Shown one piece after another: positions 17,865-26,697 of a stretch of DNA of 64,000 bases (its first letter is position 1; the number at the start of each line of letters is the position of its first letter). Under the pieces are notes generated by a model, which worked only from the letters and a program-made list of their open reading frames with translations, was not told the DNA's origin and did no database searches. Source of the DNA: Deltaproteobacteria bacterium (GTDB lineage Bacteria; Myxococcota_A; UBA9160; JAJDAL01); the NCBI GenBank assembly GCA_029261875.1, contig JAJDAL010000040.1:62001-126000 (forward strand), given 5' to 3'. The position numbers were made by a program, and so were the translations under genes.

Positions 17865-17925
17865 TGCTTCTCCCCCGGGCTTTGCCCAAGTACGCGAAAA
17901 ACAGACTGTGGGGATTGTACACCGG

Positions 17926-18393
17926 TTATCGAGGCCGGGGCGCCTCGTCCTGAAGGAGGGAACACGGAACGACCGCGAGACCGTGCGATCGCGCCCGATC
18001 CGCGTACAGCTGGCAGGCCGCTGGGCCGCTGAACCCGCCCACGGTCACCTCCAAGTCGCCCCGGATTCCGAAAACGTAAACGAATTCAGGAGCCTGGCCT
18101 TCCCGGCGCGCACGTGAGTTGACCACCGACGCGGCCTCGTTGGCCTGCCCCAACACGACGCACAGCCCCGGCCAGGGGCCTGCATCCGCCTCGCGGCCGC
18201 GCATTCTCTCGTTCGCCCAGTCTTCGGCGAGCGCACAGGCGTGTTTTTGGGCCCGTTGGAGCCGATAGGTCACTTCCAGGAGCCGTTCGGAGGCTTCGAA
18301 GAGCTGCGGATCCGCGGCCTTTGCCCTTTCGAGACCCGGATCTTGGGCTGAACAAGCCACCCCAATCGCCAAGAGAACGACCCGCCACGCCAT
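17926..18393 (-). CDS. Small lipoprotein of unknown function
   Basis: A 155-residue protein with a lipoprotein-type signal ('VVLLAIGVACSAQ', lipobox Cys near residue 14), which decided the choice of ATG 18393. The mature part is helical at first ('LFEASERLLEVTYRLQRAQKHA') and then beta-rich with four further cysteines. I do not recognise a family. It is divergent from the ribbon-helix-helix gene at 18513, sharing the AT-rich control region between them, and lies upstream of the propeller/TSP3 gene on the same strand. Confidence 0.5.
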   Translation of the reverse strand: MAWRVVLLAIGVACSAQDPGLERAKAADPQLFEASERLLEVTYRLQRAQKHACALAEDWANERMRGREADAGPWPGLCVVLGQANEAASVVNSRARREGQAPEFVYVFGIRGDLEVTVGGFSGPAACQLYADRARSHGLAVVPCSLLQDEAPRPR

Positions 18394-18424
18394 CTCCCCT
18401 GTATACCACCGCGCGGATCGAACT

Positions 18425-18535
18425 CCATAATCCATTTTGTTTTCAGATACTTACGAGAATAATGCAATCATTTGTTGACACTTTGTTGTATATGAATACA
18501 CTCACATACAATATGAGTTCATATGAAGACACTCG
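18425..18535. promoter_or_regulatory. AT-rich promoter/operator block ahead of the flotillin operon
   Basis: About 110 bases of conspicuously AT-rich DNA in a GC-rich window. It contains a TTGTTT (18437-18442)/TAATGC (18460-18465) pair at 17-base spacing, a perfect TTGACA (18475-18480), a TTGTTG/TACAAT pair at 18-base spacing (18483-18512), a 13-base direct repeat TATGAA-T/G-ACACTC (18491-18503 and 18522-18534) and an inverted repeat ATATGA-GT-TCATAT (18511-18524). The inverted repeat overlaps the chosen start codon of the ribbon-helix-helix-like gene, a layout that fits autorepression. Confidence 0.45.
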
Positions 18536-19085
18536 AAAGCACGCAACTTCCCGAATCGGCAAATCCGTTCCCCTCAGCGTCCGCGTCTCCCCGGAAGACG
18601 CCGAATTCATCGCGCGCACGGAGATCGCCGGCGCCGAAACCCCCAGTGAAAAAGTACGAACCCTGCTTGCCGAGGCGCGCAAGCGGCGCGAGGGCATCAG
18701 CGACTACTCGAGCTGCCTGGGCATGGTCCAGGAAATGTTGGCCCCCACCCTCCAGCGCCTGCGCAGCGCCGAGCACCAGGAGCGCGTTCACTCGGAATTG
18801 GTGCTCGAACTCGCCCAATGGATGCCCGAAGCCCTGGCATTCCTCCTCACGAGCTTGTCCGACGACCCCCAAGACCGCAGCGAACTCCAAGCCTTCGAAG
18901 AAGGTGTGGCGGAACGCCTCTTTCGCCTGATCGAAAACGTGATCCGCATGAACGTCACCGAGGAATGTCGCGGGTACGACCCGACCGTAGTCGCCAAACG
19001 CGTCGGCCCGGTCTTCGAACTCGTAAAAGTGATCCAGATGAAACGTGGGAAGGGCGATGACAACCCGGAAAGGAAAGCGCAATGA
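18513..19085 (+). CDS. Ribbon-helix-helix-like protein, first gene of a flotillin operon
   Basis: A 190-residue cytoplasmic protein. Residues about 16-60 read as a ribbon-helix-helix DNA-binding fold: beta strand 'VPLSVRV', helix 'SPEDAEFIARTEIAG', then 'TPSEKVRTLLAEARKRR'. The rest is helical, with 'EHQERVHSELVLELAQWMPEAL' a likely oligomerisation helix. No good ribosome-binding site precedes ATG 18513, and an alternative in-frame ATG lies at 18492; longer starts would add a composition unlike the gene. The stop overlaps the NfeD-like start (ATGA at 19082), so it is translated together with membrane-microdomain proteins, an uncommon partner for them. Autoregulation through the inverted repeat at 18511 is inference. 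Confidence 0.6.
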   Translation: MSSYEDTRKHATSRIGKSVPLSVRVSPEDAEFIARTEIAGAETPSEKVRTLLAEARKRREGISDYSSCLGMVQEMLAPTLQRLRSAEHQERVHSELVLELAQWMPEALAFLLTSLSDDPQDRSELQAFEEGVAERLFRLIENVIRMNVTEECRGYDPTVVAKRVGPVFELVKVIQMKRGKGDDNPERKAQ

Positions 19086-19687
19086 GTGAATGGTTTGCCG
19101 CGCTGAGTACAGAACAACAGATCTATTACAGCATCGGCATGATCGCCACGTTCTTGGTGGTGGTGCAAACGCTGATGATGCTCGTGGTGGGAGATGCAGA
19201 GCTGGCGGACGCCGGCGACGCGGACATGGGCGGCCCCTCGGAACACCCGAGCGGAATTGCCCTCATCTCGAGCCGAACCATCGTCGCGTTCTTGATGGGA
19301 TTCGGTTGGACCGGCGTGATCGCGAATCGCGACGGCATGGGAGACCCGGCCATGACCGCCGTGTCGGGCGTCATCGTGGGCTGCCTCTTCGCCTACGCGG
19401 TGTTTCGCCTGATGAGCTTTCTCTACGGACTACGCGACTCCGGCACCCTCGACTACCACAACGCCCTGGGCGAAGTGGGCACCGTCTATCTCCCGATTCC
19501 CGCCGCCATGGCGGGACCGGGGCGGATTCAGGTGATGGTGCAGGGGCGGCTCAAGGAGATCGTGGCCCTGACTCCAGCCGAAACACGACTCGAAAATCGC
19601 GCGAAGGTGCGTGTCGTCGAGGTACTCGACGACAACACGCTGGTGGTGGAACCCCTGAACCAAGCGCCCACCGAAGACAAGGAGTAA
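19082..19687 (+). CDS. NfeD-like membrane protein
   Basis: A 201-residue protein with an N-terminal membrane helix (about 15-37), two more helices (about 65-110) and a C-terminal soluble beta-barrel of the OB type (about 125-195, 'GEVGTVYLPI', 'RAKVRVVEVLDDNTLVVE'). This layout is that of the short NfeD/YuaF proteins that partner flotillins in membrane microdomains. It overlaps the upstream ribbon-helix-helix-like gene by four bases and lies four bases before the flotillin gene, which strengthens the call. No ClpP-like protease domain is present. Confidence 0.8.
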   Translation: MSEWFAALSTEQQIYYSIGMIATFLVVVQTLMMLVVGDAELADAGDADMGGPSEHPSGIALISSRTIVAFLMGFGWTGVIANRDGMGDPAMTAVSGVIVGCLFAYAVFRLMSFLYGLRDSGTLDYHNALGEVGTVYLPIPAAMAGPGRIQVMVQGRLKEIVALTPAETRLENRAKVRVVEVLDDNTLVVEPLNQAPTEDKE

Positions 19688-19691
19688 GAAT

Positions 19692-21155
19692 ATGGAATTC
19701 CTATTTGGAATCGGCGGGGCGGTGCTACTGCTCATCGCAACCGCTACGGCATTTGCAACGCGCTACCGACGCTGCCCTTCGGACCGCATTCTCGTGGTCT
19801 ACGGAAAGATCTCCGGCGGCGGCGAGAACGGCCTTTCCGCCAAGTGTTATCACGGTGGCGCGGCCTTCGTGTGGCCAGTCATTCAGGATTACCAATTCCT
19901 GGATCTGACTCCCATCCCCATCGACATCAAGCTCGAGGGCGCGCTCTCGCAGCAGAACATTCGAATCAACACGCCTTCGACCTTCACGGTCGGTGTGTCG
20001 ACGGAACCCGGTGTCATGGAGAACGCGGCCGAGCGCATGCTGGGCCTGACCATGCCGGCCATCCAAGAACTCGCGAAGGACATCATCTTCGGCCAGATGC
20101 GCGTCATCATCGCCACCATGCCGATCGAAGAGATCAACGCCGATCGCGACAAGCTGATCGAGAACATCTCGAACGGTGTGGAGGTCGAACTCAAGAAGGT
20201 CGGACTGCGGCTCATCAACGTCAACATTCAGGACATCACCGACGAGTCGGGCTACATCGACGCCCTCGGTAAGGAAGCGGCGGCACGAGCCATCAACGAC
20301 GCCAAGATCAAGGTTGCTCAGCAGCTGCGATCCGGTGAAATCGGACGAGCGGTCGCCGAACGAGACCAGCGCATCGAAGTCGCCTCTGCAGGCGCCACAG
20401 CGACCGAAGGTGAGAACACCGCGAAGGTGACGATCGCGCGTTCCGATGCGGACCGCCGTGAGGCGGAAGCCGAAGCCGAGCGACGCGCGTATGCGGCGGA
20501 GAAAGTCACCCAGGCGCGCGCGCTGGAAGAGTCCTATGCGGCAGAGCAAACCGCCGAAACCGCACGTGCGGAGCGGGAGAAATCCACTCAATACGCCAAC
20601 ATCGTCGTGCCAGCGGAGATCGAGAAGCAGCGCATCGAGACCCTGGCGGAAGCCGAAGCCGAGCGCACGCGCCGCATCAAGAAAGGTGAGGCGGACGGTA
20701 TCCGGTCCGTGATGGAGGCCGAAGCCGCCGGTTTGATGGCGATCCTTTCGCGCAAGGCCGAGGGCTTGAGCCAAATCGTGAACGCCGCCGGCGGCAACCC
20801 GGAATTGGCCAGTCTATTGATGGCCACCGAGCAGCTGCCGAGCCTGGTCGAATCCCAGGTCAAGGCGATCTCGAATCTCAAGATCGACAAGGTCACGGTT
20901 TGGGACAGCGGCAATGGCGCCGACGGCAAGAACGCGACCGCCAATTTCCTCAGCGGAATGGTGGGAGCCCTGCCGCCGCTCCACGAGCTCACCAAGAATG
21001 TCTCGGTGAAGCTGCCGGAGTTTCTGGGGACCATGGGCGGCGATGCGCCGGACCCCTCCGCGAACGGAAAAGCCAAGCCCCCGGGAGTCGATTCCGGAAA
21101 CGGCAACGGTGGCGCGCCCGAGGGCTCGGGTCCGACGCACGAACCCACCAACTAG
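19692..21155 (+). CDS. Flotillin-family membrane scaffold protein
   Basis: A 487-residue protein. A hydrophobic N-terminus (about 1-22) is followed by an SPFH/band-7 domain (about 28-210; 'MPIEEINADRDKLIENI', 'GLRLINVNIQDITDESGY'). A long Ala/Glu-rich coiled coil (about 215-370) is dense in the 'EAEAE' repeats typical of flotillins. The C-terminal tail is Gly/Pro-rich. Flotillins oligomerise at the inner membrane to organise lipid microdomains and membrane fluidity. The gene closes a three-gene operon with the NfeD-like and ribbon-helix-helix-like genes and is followed by a hairpin at 21163. Length and domain order are normal for the family. Confidence 0.9.
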   Translation: MEFLFGIGGAVLLLIATATAFATRYRRCPSDRILVVYGKISGGGENGLSAKCYHGGAAFVWPVIQDYQFLDLTPIPIDIKLEGALSQQNIRINTPSTFTVGVSTEPGVMENAAERMLGLTMPAIQELAKDIIFGQMRVIIATMPIEEINADRDKLIENISNGVEVELKKVGLRLINVNIQDITDESGYIDALGKEAAARAINDAKIKVAQQLRSGEIGRAVAERDQRIEVASAGATATEGENTAKVTIARSDADRREAEAEAERRAYAAEKVTQARALEESYAAEQTAETARAEREKSTQYANIVVPAEIEKQRIETLAEAEAERTRRIKKGEADGIRSVMEAEAAGLMAILSRKAEGLSQIVNAAGGNPELASLLMATEQLPSLVESQVKAISNLKIDKVTVWDSGNGADGKNATANFLSGMVGALPPLHELTKNVSVKLPEFLGTMGGDAPDPSANGKAKPPGVDSGNGNGGAPEGSGPTHEPTN

Positions 21156-21162
21156 CGAGGTC

Positions 21163-21184
21163 GGGGGCGAGCTCTCTCGCCCCC
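21163..21184. terminator. Hairpin between convergent genes
   Basis: GGGGGCGAG (21163-21171), loop CTCT, CTCGCCCCC (21176-21184): a perfect 9-bp stem eight bases past the flotillin stop and five bases before the stop of the opposing SDR gene. It is followed by GTCTCTATT, a weak T-tract. Its position suggests it serves both genes. Confidence 0.6.
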
Positions 21185-21188
21185 GTCT

Positions 21189-22037
21189 CTATTCCATCGC
21201 CGGCGGATCGAGCGTCGGATTCCGCCCCAGGCGAACATCTTCCAGACGCGTCTCACACGATCGCCGAAACCCTTCATCCGAAAGAATGTAGAAGCGATCT
21301 TCGCGCACCGCGCGCTCCACCCGCAAGGCGATCTGCGCCGGATCGATGCCCCCGGCAACGCCCGAGCGAATTGCAGCCTGAGCGGCTGCCTGTCCCGGCG
21401 AAGGCGGCGCTTGGGATCGCAGTCCCGTCGGGCGATTGCGCTCCGCCGCATCGATTTGCGTCTTCACCAATTCCGGACACAACGCGGAAACGCCCACTTT
21501 CGGCGCCGTCAGTTTGAGTTCGTGATAGAGACACTCCGAGAGCGCGAGCACCGCGTGCTTCGTCATGTGATACACGCCCGCAAAGGGAAGCGTCGTCACG
21601 GCGGCCATGGAAGCCGTATTCACAATGTGGGCCTCCTCGTCCTGCTCGATCAAGATCGGGACGAACGAACGCAAGCCGTGAATCACGCCCCACAGATTGA
21701 CGCCCATCTGCCACGCGTAATCTTCGACAGCGGATTCCCAAACCGTGCCCCCTGCGAAAACACCCGCGTTGTTGCAAATCAGGTGAACCGCGCCGAACGC
21801 CTCGCGGGACTTCTCTGCCAAAGCCTGCACCTGCTCGGCTTCGCGAACGTCGGTGACGACCGGAAGTACCTCGATGCCTTGCTTCTGGAGTTCGAGGGTC
21901 GTGTCTTGAAGCGCGTCCGGCTCCACGTCGGCGAGCGCCACCTTCATCCCCAGGGAACCCCAGCGCAGGGCCATGGCCTTCCCGATCCCACTGGCGCCAC
22001 CGGTCACCACTGCGGTTTTCCCAGCGAATTCTTTCAC
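21189..22037 (-). CDS. Short-chain dehydrogenase/reductase
   Basis: A 282-residue NAD(P)-dependent oxidoreductase of the classical SDR type. 'VVTGGASGIGKAMA' (about residues 10-23) is the Rossmann dinucleotide loop, 'CNNAGV' follows, and the active site is Ser in 'VNTASMAAV' with Tyr and Lys in 'YHMTKHAV' (Y-x-x-x-K). I chose GTG 22037 because it follows AAGGAGA at good spacing and removes an Arg-rich leader. The substrate is unknown; neighbours suggest hydroxy-lipid, steroid or xenobiotic metabolism. It is divergent from the luciferase-like gene at 22129 with 91 bases between. Confidence 0.85.
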   Translation of the reverse strand: MKEFAGKTAVVTGGASGIGKAMALRWGSLGMKVALADVEPDALQDTTLELQKQGIEVLPVVTDVREAEQVQALAEKSREAFGAVHLICNNAGVFAGGTVWESAVEDYAWQMGVNLWGVIHGLRSFVPILIEQDEEAHIVNTASMAAVTTLPFAGVYHMTKHAVLALSECLYHELKLTAPKVGVSALCPELVKTQIDAAERNRPTGLRSQAPPSPGQAAAQAAIRSGVAGGIDPAQIALRVERAVREDRFYILSDEGFRRSCETRLEDVRLGRNPTLDPPAME

Positions 22038-22128
22038 GTCGCGTCTCCTTCGGTCTTGCGGCCTCGACTCCCGAGACCGTGGGCACACATAATGATGTAA
22101 TCTAGACCCGGGTGCGAAGGAGAAGCGC

Positions 22129-23193
22129 GTGGACGTCGGAATTCTTGCGGTTTTTCAGAATTATCAGGATCGGGGCGACGACGCGGAGACGTTCCGCAAC
22201 GAAATGCACATTGCCAATCTCGCGGAGCCGCTGGGTTTCGACAAATACTGGGCGGTCGAGCATCACTTCACCAACTACTCCGCTTGCCCGGACAACGTCC
22301 AGTTCCTGAGTTACCTCGCCGGACGCACGAGCAAGATCAAGTTGGGCACCGGCGCCGTCATCGTGCCTTGGAACAACCCCCTTCGCGTGGCGGAGAAGAT
22401 CGTCCTGCTCGACCACCTGTCCGATGGGCGGGCTATCCTGGGCGTGGGTCGCGGCCTGGCGCGCGTCGAGTACGAACACTTCGGTATCGACATGAGCGAG
22501 TCCCGCGAGCGCTTCGACGAAGGCGCGAAGATGATCATCGATGCCCTCGAATCCGGAACCATCGAAGGCAGCGGCCCCTTCTACCCGCAGAAAGCCACGG
22601 AGCTCCGCCCGCGCCCGCGCGCCGGTTTTCGCGACCGTTTCTACAGCGTGGGGATGTCGCCGGAATCCGTCGATCAAGTGGCTCAGCTCGGTGCGCGCTT
22701 GATGATCTTCTCCCAACAGCCCTGGGAAACCTTCGCCGACGGGGCACTCGCGAGTTACCGCCAAGCCTACCGCGGCTATCACGGAAGCGACGCCCCGATG
22801 CCGCTTACGGGCGATCTCATGTTCTGCCACGAAGATGCGGGGCACGCCGAGGAGATGGCGATCGACTACATGTCGAAATACTTCCTGTCCATCATCCATC
22901 ACTACGAACTGATGAGCGAACACTTCGAAGAAGTGAAGGGCTATGCGTATTACGCCGATGCAGCGGCATTGTTCGCCAAGGTCGGGCTCGAGATCGGCGC
23001 CAAGGGCTATTGCCAGGTACAGACCTGGGGCACACCGGAAATGATCATCGAAAAGCTCGAGCGCCGGCGGCAGCTATTGGGCGACTATGAACTCAACCTG
23101 ATTTCCAATTACGGGGGCATGCCCCTCGAGGTCGCGGAGAAGAGCATCCGACTCTTCGCGAAGGAAGTTCTGCCCGAAATTCATCGCTGGTAG
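22129..23193 (+). CDS. Luciferase-like flavin monooxygenase
   Basis: A 354-residue protein of the bacterial luciferase-like fold, which uses FMN or F420. Recognisable blocks are 'ANLAEPLGFDKYWAVEHHFT' near residue 30, 'KLGTGAVIVPWNNPLRVAE' near 70, and 'RAILGVGRGLARVEYEHFGI' near 100. The His-rich 'VEHHF' and 'IIHHYE' segments are typical of the alkanal-type branch. The start is GTG 22129 with AAGGAGA upstream. The natural substrate cannot be told. A second member of the superfamily lies 35 bases downstream on the other strand and is only distantly similar, so this is not a recent duplication. Confidence 0.8.
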   Translation: MDVGILAVFQNYQDRGDDAETFRNEMHIANLAEPLGFDKYWAVEHHFTNYSACPDNVQFLSYLAGRTSKIKLGTGAVIVPWNNPLRVAEKIVLLDHLSDGRAILGVGRGLARVEYEHFGIDMSESRERFDEGAKMIIDALESGTIEGSGPFYPQKATELRPRPRAGFRDRFYSVGMSPESVDQVAQLGARLMIFSQQPWETFADGALASYRQAYRGYHGSDAPMPLTGDLMFCHEDAGHAEEMAIDYMSKYFLSIIHHYELMSEHFEEVKGYAYYADAAALFAKVGLEIGAKGYCQVQTWGTPEMIIEKLERRRQLLGDYELNLISNYGGMPLEVAEKSIRLFAKEVLPEIHRW

Positions 23194-23227
23194 AACGCGC
23201 ACGGCGAACGGATTTCGCGCGGGCGGG

Positions 23228-24259
23228 CTAGATCGAATCCGCGCCGCTCGGAATCTTCCGGATCGATTCGATGAGTTCCCGCTGTCGCCCGCTGTCGGAA
23301 AGTGACGCCGTGCAGACGATCCGGTCGAGGCAACCGCCAAAGCGCTGGCGAAGGCCCTCCGCCACGCCATCCGGCTCTGCCACGACCGCAAAGGCGCCGA
23401 GGATTTCGTCGTCGATCCGATCGGCCATCTCGGACCAGCGGTTGGTCTTCGTAAGCTCCCGCAATTCGCTTTGCAGCTCGCCCCAACCGTGGACCTCCAG
23501 AACCGGTCGGTAGGCGGGCGTCGATGCATAGAAGGCAATCTGGGCGCGCACCGCTTGTTTCGACTCCGCAAAAGCTTCTTCGTCCTGGCCCGTCACGATG
23601 AAAACCGGGCACGTCACTTGAATCTGATTTCGTTCTTTTCCGGCTTTGACGAGGCCCCGCTCCAACGCGGGCAACGTGACTTCCCGCAGATAGCGCTCGG
23701 TCGTGAACCCGTGACAAATGATTCCGTCGGCGGCTTCGGCCGCCACCTCCGTCATCTTCGGTCCGACCGCCGCCAACAACACGCGCGGTGCGGCGGTTGC
23801 GACATTCTGTGGCGTAAACATGGGCGTCATGAGCGTGTGCTGGTAGTAGTCTCCTCGGAAATCGAGGGCGCGCCCCTGGTACCAGCAATCCCAGATCGCC
23901 CGCATGGCGAGAATGAGTTCGCGCATGCGCGGTGCCGGATGCGACCAGGGCATGCTGAAGCGCTTGGTAATGTGCGCGGCGATCTGCGAGCCGAGGCCGA
24001 GAATGAAGCGTCCTTTTGAGTATTGATTCAGATCGTGCCCCAGCTGGGCCAAGGTCATGGGATTGCGCGCGAAGGCTACGGCGATCGACGTGATGAGATC
24101 CAGGCGTTCGCTGTGCTCGGCCGCCAGCACCAGGGGCAAGAACGGATCGCTCGAAACCTCTGCGGTGATGAGACCGTCGTATCCCAAATCTTCCTGGGCG
24201 CGCGTGCGCTCCGGAACCCGAGCGAGATCCCCCGCAAACAAGCCACCATCGACCTTCAT
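23228..24259 (-). CDS. F420-type luciferase-like oxidoreductase
   Basis: A 343-residue luciferase-like monooxygenase-fold protein. 'EDLGYDGLITAEVSSDPFLPLVLAAEHSERL' is split across residues about 20-50, with 'TSIAVAFARNPMTLAQ' and 'GRFILGLGSQIAAHI' following. This pattern resembles the F420-dependent MSMEG_2256-type group of actinobacteria and related taxa. ATG 24259 has a strong GGGAGGAAAACC leader. The cofactor is inferred from family resemblance; no F420 biosynthesis gene is in the window. It is divergent from the amidohydrolase gene at 24351, 91 bases away, which may act in the same pathway. Confidence 0.8.
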   Translation of the reverse strand: MKVDGGLFAGDLARVPERTRAQEDLGYDGLITAEVSSDPFLPLVLAAEHSERLDLITSIAVAFARNPMTLAQLGHDLNQYSKGRFILGLGSQIAAHITKRFSMPWSHPAPRMRELILAMRAIWDCWYQGRALDFRGDYYQHTLMTPMFTPQNVATAAPRVLLAAVGPKMTEVAAEAADGIICHGFTTERYLREVTLPALERGLVKAGKERNQIQVTCPVFIVTGQDEEAFAESKQAVRAQIAFYASTPAYRPVLEVHGWGELQSELRELTKTNRWSEMADRIDDEILGAFAVVAEPDGVAEGLRQRFGGCLDRIVCTASLSDSGRQRELIESIRKIPSGADSI

Positions 24260-24350
24260 GGTTTTCCTCCCGGCGCCCATTAAACCACCCCTGGCGGAAC
24301 CCGGCGAGCTAGAATCCCGAGCCCGTGCCCATGCCAACCGGAGGATCGAC

Positions 24351-25442
24351 ATGGTACTCAGTCCCGACCAACGCTTGATTTCGGCCGACGACCACATGGA
24401 CATCCACGTGCTCCCGCCGGATCTGTGGCAAAGTCGGCTACCCGCGGCGTTTCGCGATCGCGGACCGAAGGTCGTCGAGACCGACGACGGTCCTTTTTGG
24501 GAAGTCGAAGGGCGCCAGGTCAGCCCCAGCGGGCGCAAAGCCGCGGGTTATCTCCAAGCCGACCAGCACGGTTTTCGCCCGGGTCAGCCCGCTACGCGCC
24601 TCGAGGACATGGAGAAGGACGGCGTCTACTCCCAGGTCGTCTACAGCCCGACCACCACCCAACTCCGCCTCGAAGACGCGGAACTTCGCGCCGCCTGCCA
24701 GCGCGCGTACAACGATTGGGCGCACGAATTCAATTCGACGGACCCCAACCGTTTGGTGCTACTCGCCGACATCCCGAGTCACGATCCGAAAGCCGCCCGC
24801 GATGAACTCTTGCGGGTCGCGAAGCTGGGACTGCGCGGCGCGATCGTCCACCAATTCCAGGGCACGGATCCGGTATTCGAAGACGCCTGGCACCCGTTCT
24901 GGGATGCGGCACAGGAAGTCGGCCTGCCGATTTCCGTTCACTTGGGACCCGGCATGCACAGCCTGCGGCCGCAGCTGGGTTCCTGGCGCATGGCGGCTTT
25001 CGTCGCCGTCGTACCGATCCAGCTCGACGAAGTCCTCGCGGGCATGATCTTTTCCGGAATTCTGGAGAAGCGCCCGAACGTAAAATTCGTCCTCGGCGAA
25101 GGCGGACTCGGTTGGATCCCGTACGTGGTCGAACGCCTCGACCACGAGCAACACAAGTACGGCGGCGGCGGGCAGATCAAAGACGTACAACTCGAAATGC
25201 TGCCGAGCGAGATTTTTGCACGACAGGTGTACGTCACCTACGAGGATGAAAAACTCGGCGTCGAACTGATTCCGCGCATCGGGATCGAGAACGTCATGTG
25301 GGCTTCGGATTATCCCCACGGAGACAGCACATGGCCGGAATCGCGCCGCGCGCTGGAGGGTTCCCCGCTGGCGGCTCTGGGCGCCGATGCGGTCAAGCGC
25401 ATTACCTGCGACAACGCAGCAGGGCTCTACGGAATCCGCTAG
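24351..25442 (+). CDS. Amidohydrolase-2 family metal-dependent hydrolase
   Basis: A 363-residue TIM-barrel amidohydrolase. It opens with 'ISADDHMDIH', in which the usual metal-binding Asp-x-His appears as Asp-His-x-Asp-x-His. It continues with 'ISVHLGPGMH' for the middle His, 'VLGEGGLGWIPYVVERLDHE' near residue 250, and 'MWASDYPHGDSTWPES' for the catalytic Asp. This is the ACMSD/LigY-like branch, which decarboxylates or hydrates ring-cleavage products and other carboxylates. ATG 24351 has GGAGG six bases upstream. The substrate is not identifiable; neighbouring luciferase-like oxidases suggest catabolism of a cyclic compound. Confidence 0.85.
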   Translation: MVLSPDQRLISADDHMDIHVLPPDLWQSRLPAAFRDRGPKVVETDDGPFWEVEGRQVSPSGRKAAGYLQADQHGFRPGQPATRLEDMEKDGVYSQVVYSPTTTQLRLEDAELRAACQRAYNDWAHEFNSTDPNRLVLLADIPSHDPKAARDELLRVAKLGLRGAIVHQFQGTDPVFEDAWHPFWDAAQEVGLPISVHLGPGMHSLRPQLGSWRMAAFVAVVPIQLDEVLAGMIFSGILEKRPNVKFVLGEGGLGWIPYVVERLDHEQHKYGGGGQIKDVQLEMLPSEIFARQVYVTYEDEKLGVELIPRIGIENVMWASDYPHGDSTWPESRRALEGSPLAALGADAVKRITCDNAAGLYGIR

Positions 25443-25465
25443 CGCGGGCTTCCCTGGCCCATGAA

Positions 25466-26686
25466 CTAAGTGGTTCGTCCAGAACGAACCAGTCGCAACA
25501 GGAAGGGCAGCGCGATCGCCACGCAGAGTAACTCGGAGAAACCCGCGACCGTAAAGGCGGCTCGATAACCCGATTCCCAATCGCTGCGGGCCGCCACCAT
25601 CTGGCTCACCAACCCGCCCGTGATGGGCCCAACGATGAACCCCAGCGAACCGGCGGCGTTGAACGCGCCGAGCGCAGTAGTTCGAATCTCCTCTGGGGCG
25701 CAATCCGTCGTCATCACCAAAGACGGCACGAACATGAGGGCCGCTGCCACGCCCAGCCCAGCCATCCCGAAGGGAATCGCATCCGGGGGCCACCACGCCA
25801 GGCTCATCACCCCGAGTCCGTAGACGAGACTTCCACCGCACATCATCGCCGCCCGGGAAGTTCGCTCCGCCAGCCGACCAAACGGATAGGAGAGCAACGC
25901 GAACGGGAGCATCAAGGCGGCAATCGAAACCCCGATCTGCGCCGGCTCGAAACCGTGCACGCGGCTCAAGTAGAGCGAGAACGTCGTGGTGAAGAATCCG
26001 ACGGTAAAGCGATCCGCAAACGCGAACGCGAGTGGAGCCGCGATCAATCGGTTGTGCTTGATGGCCTGGACGATGAATCCCAGACCCGCCCTCCGGTTGG
26101 CGCCACCGACGTCCCGCAGCACGCTCTGCGCGAGAATGGCCGCCACCACCACCACCGCGCTGCCCGCGCGCAAGGGGACGAGTGGGTCCTCCTGACCGAG
26201 AAAACCGCCGATGGGGGCGCCCACCGCCACGCCCAGCGTCAAGCCAGCGCCCACGATTCCCATGGCGCGCCCGCGCTTCGCCTCGGGCTGGCTGTGGGAC
26301 GCGATGGAGAGCAGCAAAGACAAAGCCGTGATGTGCGTGCACCCTTCCAAGAACCGCAGTCCCATGAAGACTTCGAACGAAACGGGAAGGGACAATCCGT
26401 AGAGGAGCGCGCCATCGAGCAGGAGCGCCGGTGCGATCAAGGCTTTCCGCCGACCCGTGCGGTCCGCGAAGGCTCCCGCCAGCGGTCCCGCCACGACGGC
26501 GCCCACCATGTTGATGGACATGAAGAGCGAAGCGAGAAATTCGGAAACGTCGAAGCGGGTCTGGACCAGATCGCGCAAGACCGGAACCGGTAGCGTCACC
26601 GGCAACAACGTGAGAAACGCGAGCAATCCGAGGCTCGCGCTGCGCCAATTCTCGTAGCCTGCTTGCTGAGTCGATCCGTGCGCCAC
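25466..26686 (-). CDS. Major facilitator superfamily transporter
   Basis: A 406-residue integral membrane protein with about twelve helices. The loop after helix 2 holds the MFS signature 'GAFADRTGRRKALI', and an equivalent 'GRLAERTSRAAMM' follows helix 8. The overall pattern resembles drug or small-molecule exporters of the proton-antiport type. The start is GTG 26686 with a weak ribosome-binding site. It lies just after the nitroreductase gene on the same strand (11 bases), so the nitroreductase, transporter and upstream alcohol dehydrogenase may be one transcript. The substrate is unknown. Confidence 0.85.
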   Translation of the reverse strand: MAHGSTQQAGYENWRSASLGLLAFLTLLPVTLPVPVLRDLVQTRFDVSEFLASLFMSINMVGAVVAGPLAGAFADRTGRRKALIAPALLLDGALLYGLSLPVSFEVFMGLRFLEGCTHITALSLLLSIASHSQPEAKRGRAMGIVGAGLTLGVAVGAPIGGFLGQEDPLVPLRAGSAVVVVAAILAQSVLRDVGGANRRAGLGFIVQAIKHNRLIAAPLAFAFADRFTVGFFTTTFSLYLSRVHGFEPAQIGVSIAALMLPFALLSYPFGRLAERTSRAAMMCGGSLVYGLGVMSLAWWPPDAIPFGMAGLGVAAALMFVPSLVMTTDCAPEEIRTTALGAFNAAGSLGFIVGPITGGLVSQMVAARSDWESGYRAAFTVAGFSELLCVAIALPFLLRLVRSGRTT

Positions 26687-26697
26687 GTCGCCGGAGA

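Noticed and set aside
18321..18512. N-terminal extension of the ribbon-helix-helix-like gene
   Set aside because: It would run through the AT-rich promoter block and into the divergent lipoprotein gene.
22102..22923. A 273-codon minus-strand frame
   Set aside because: Antisense to the luciferase-like gene, which has clear family motifs and a ribosome-binding site.
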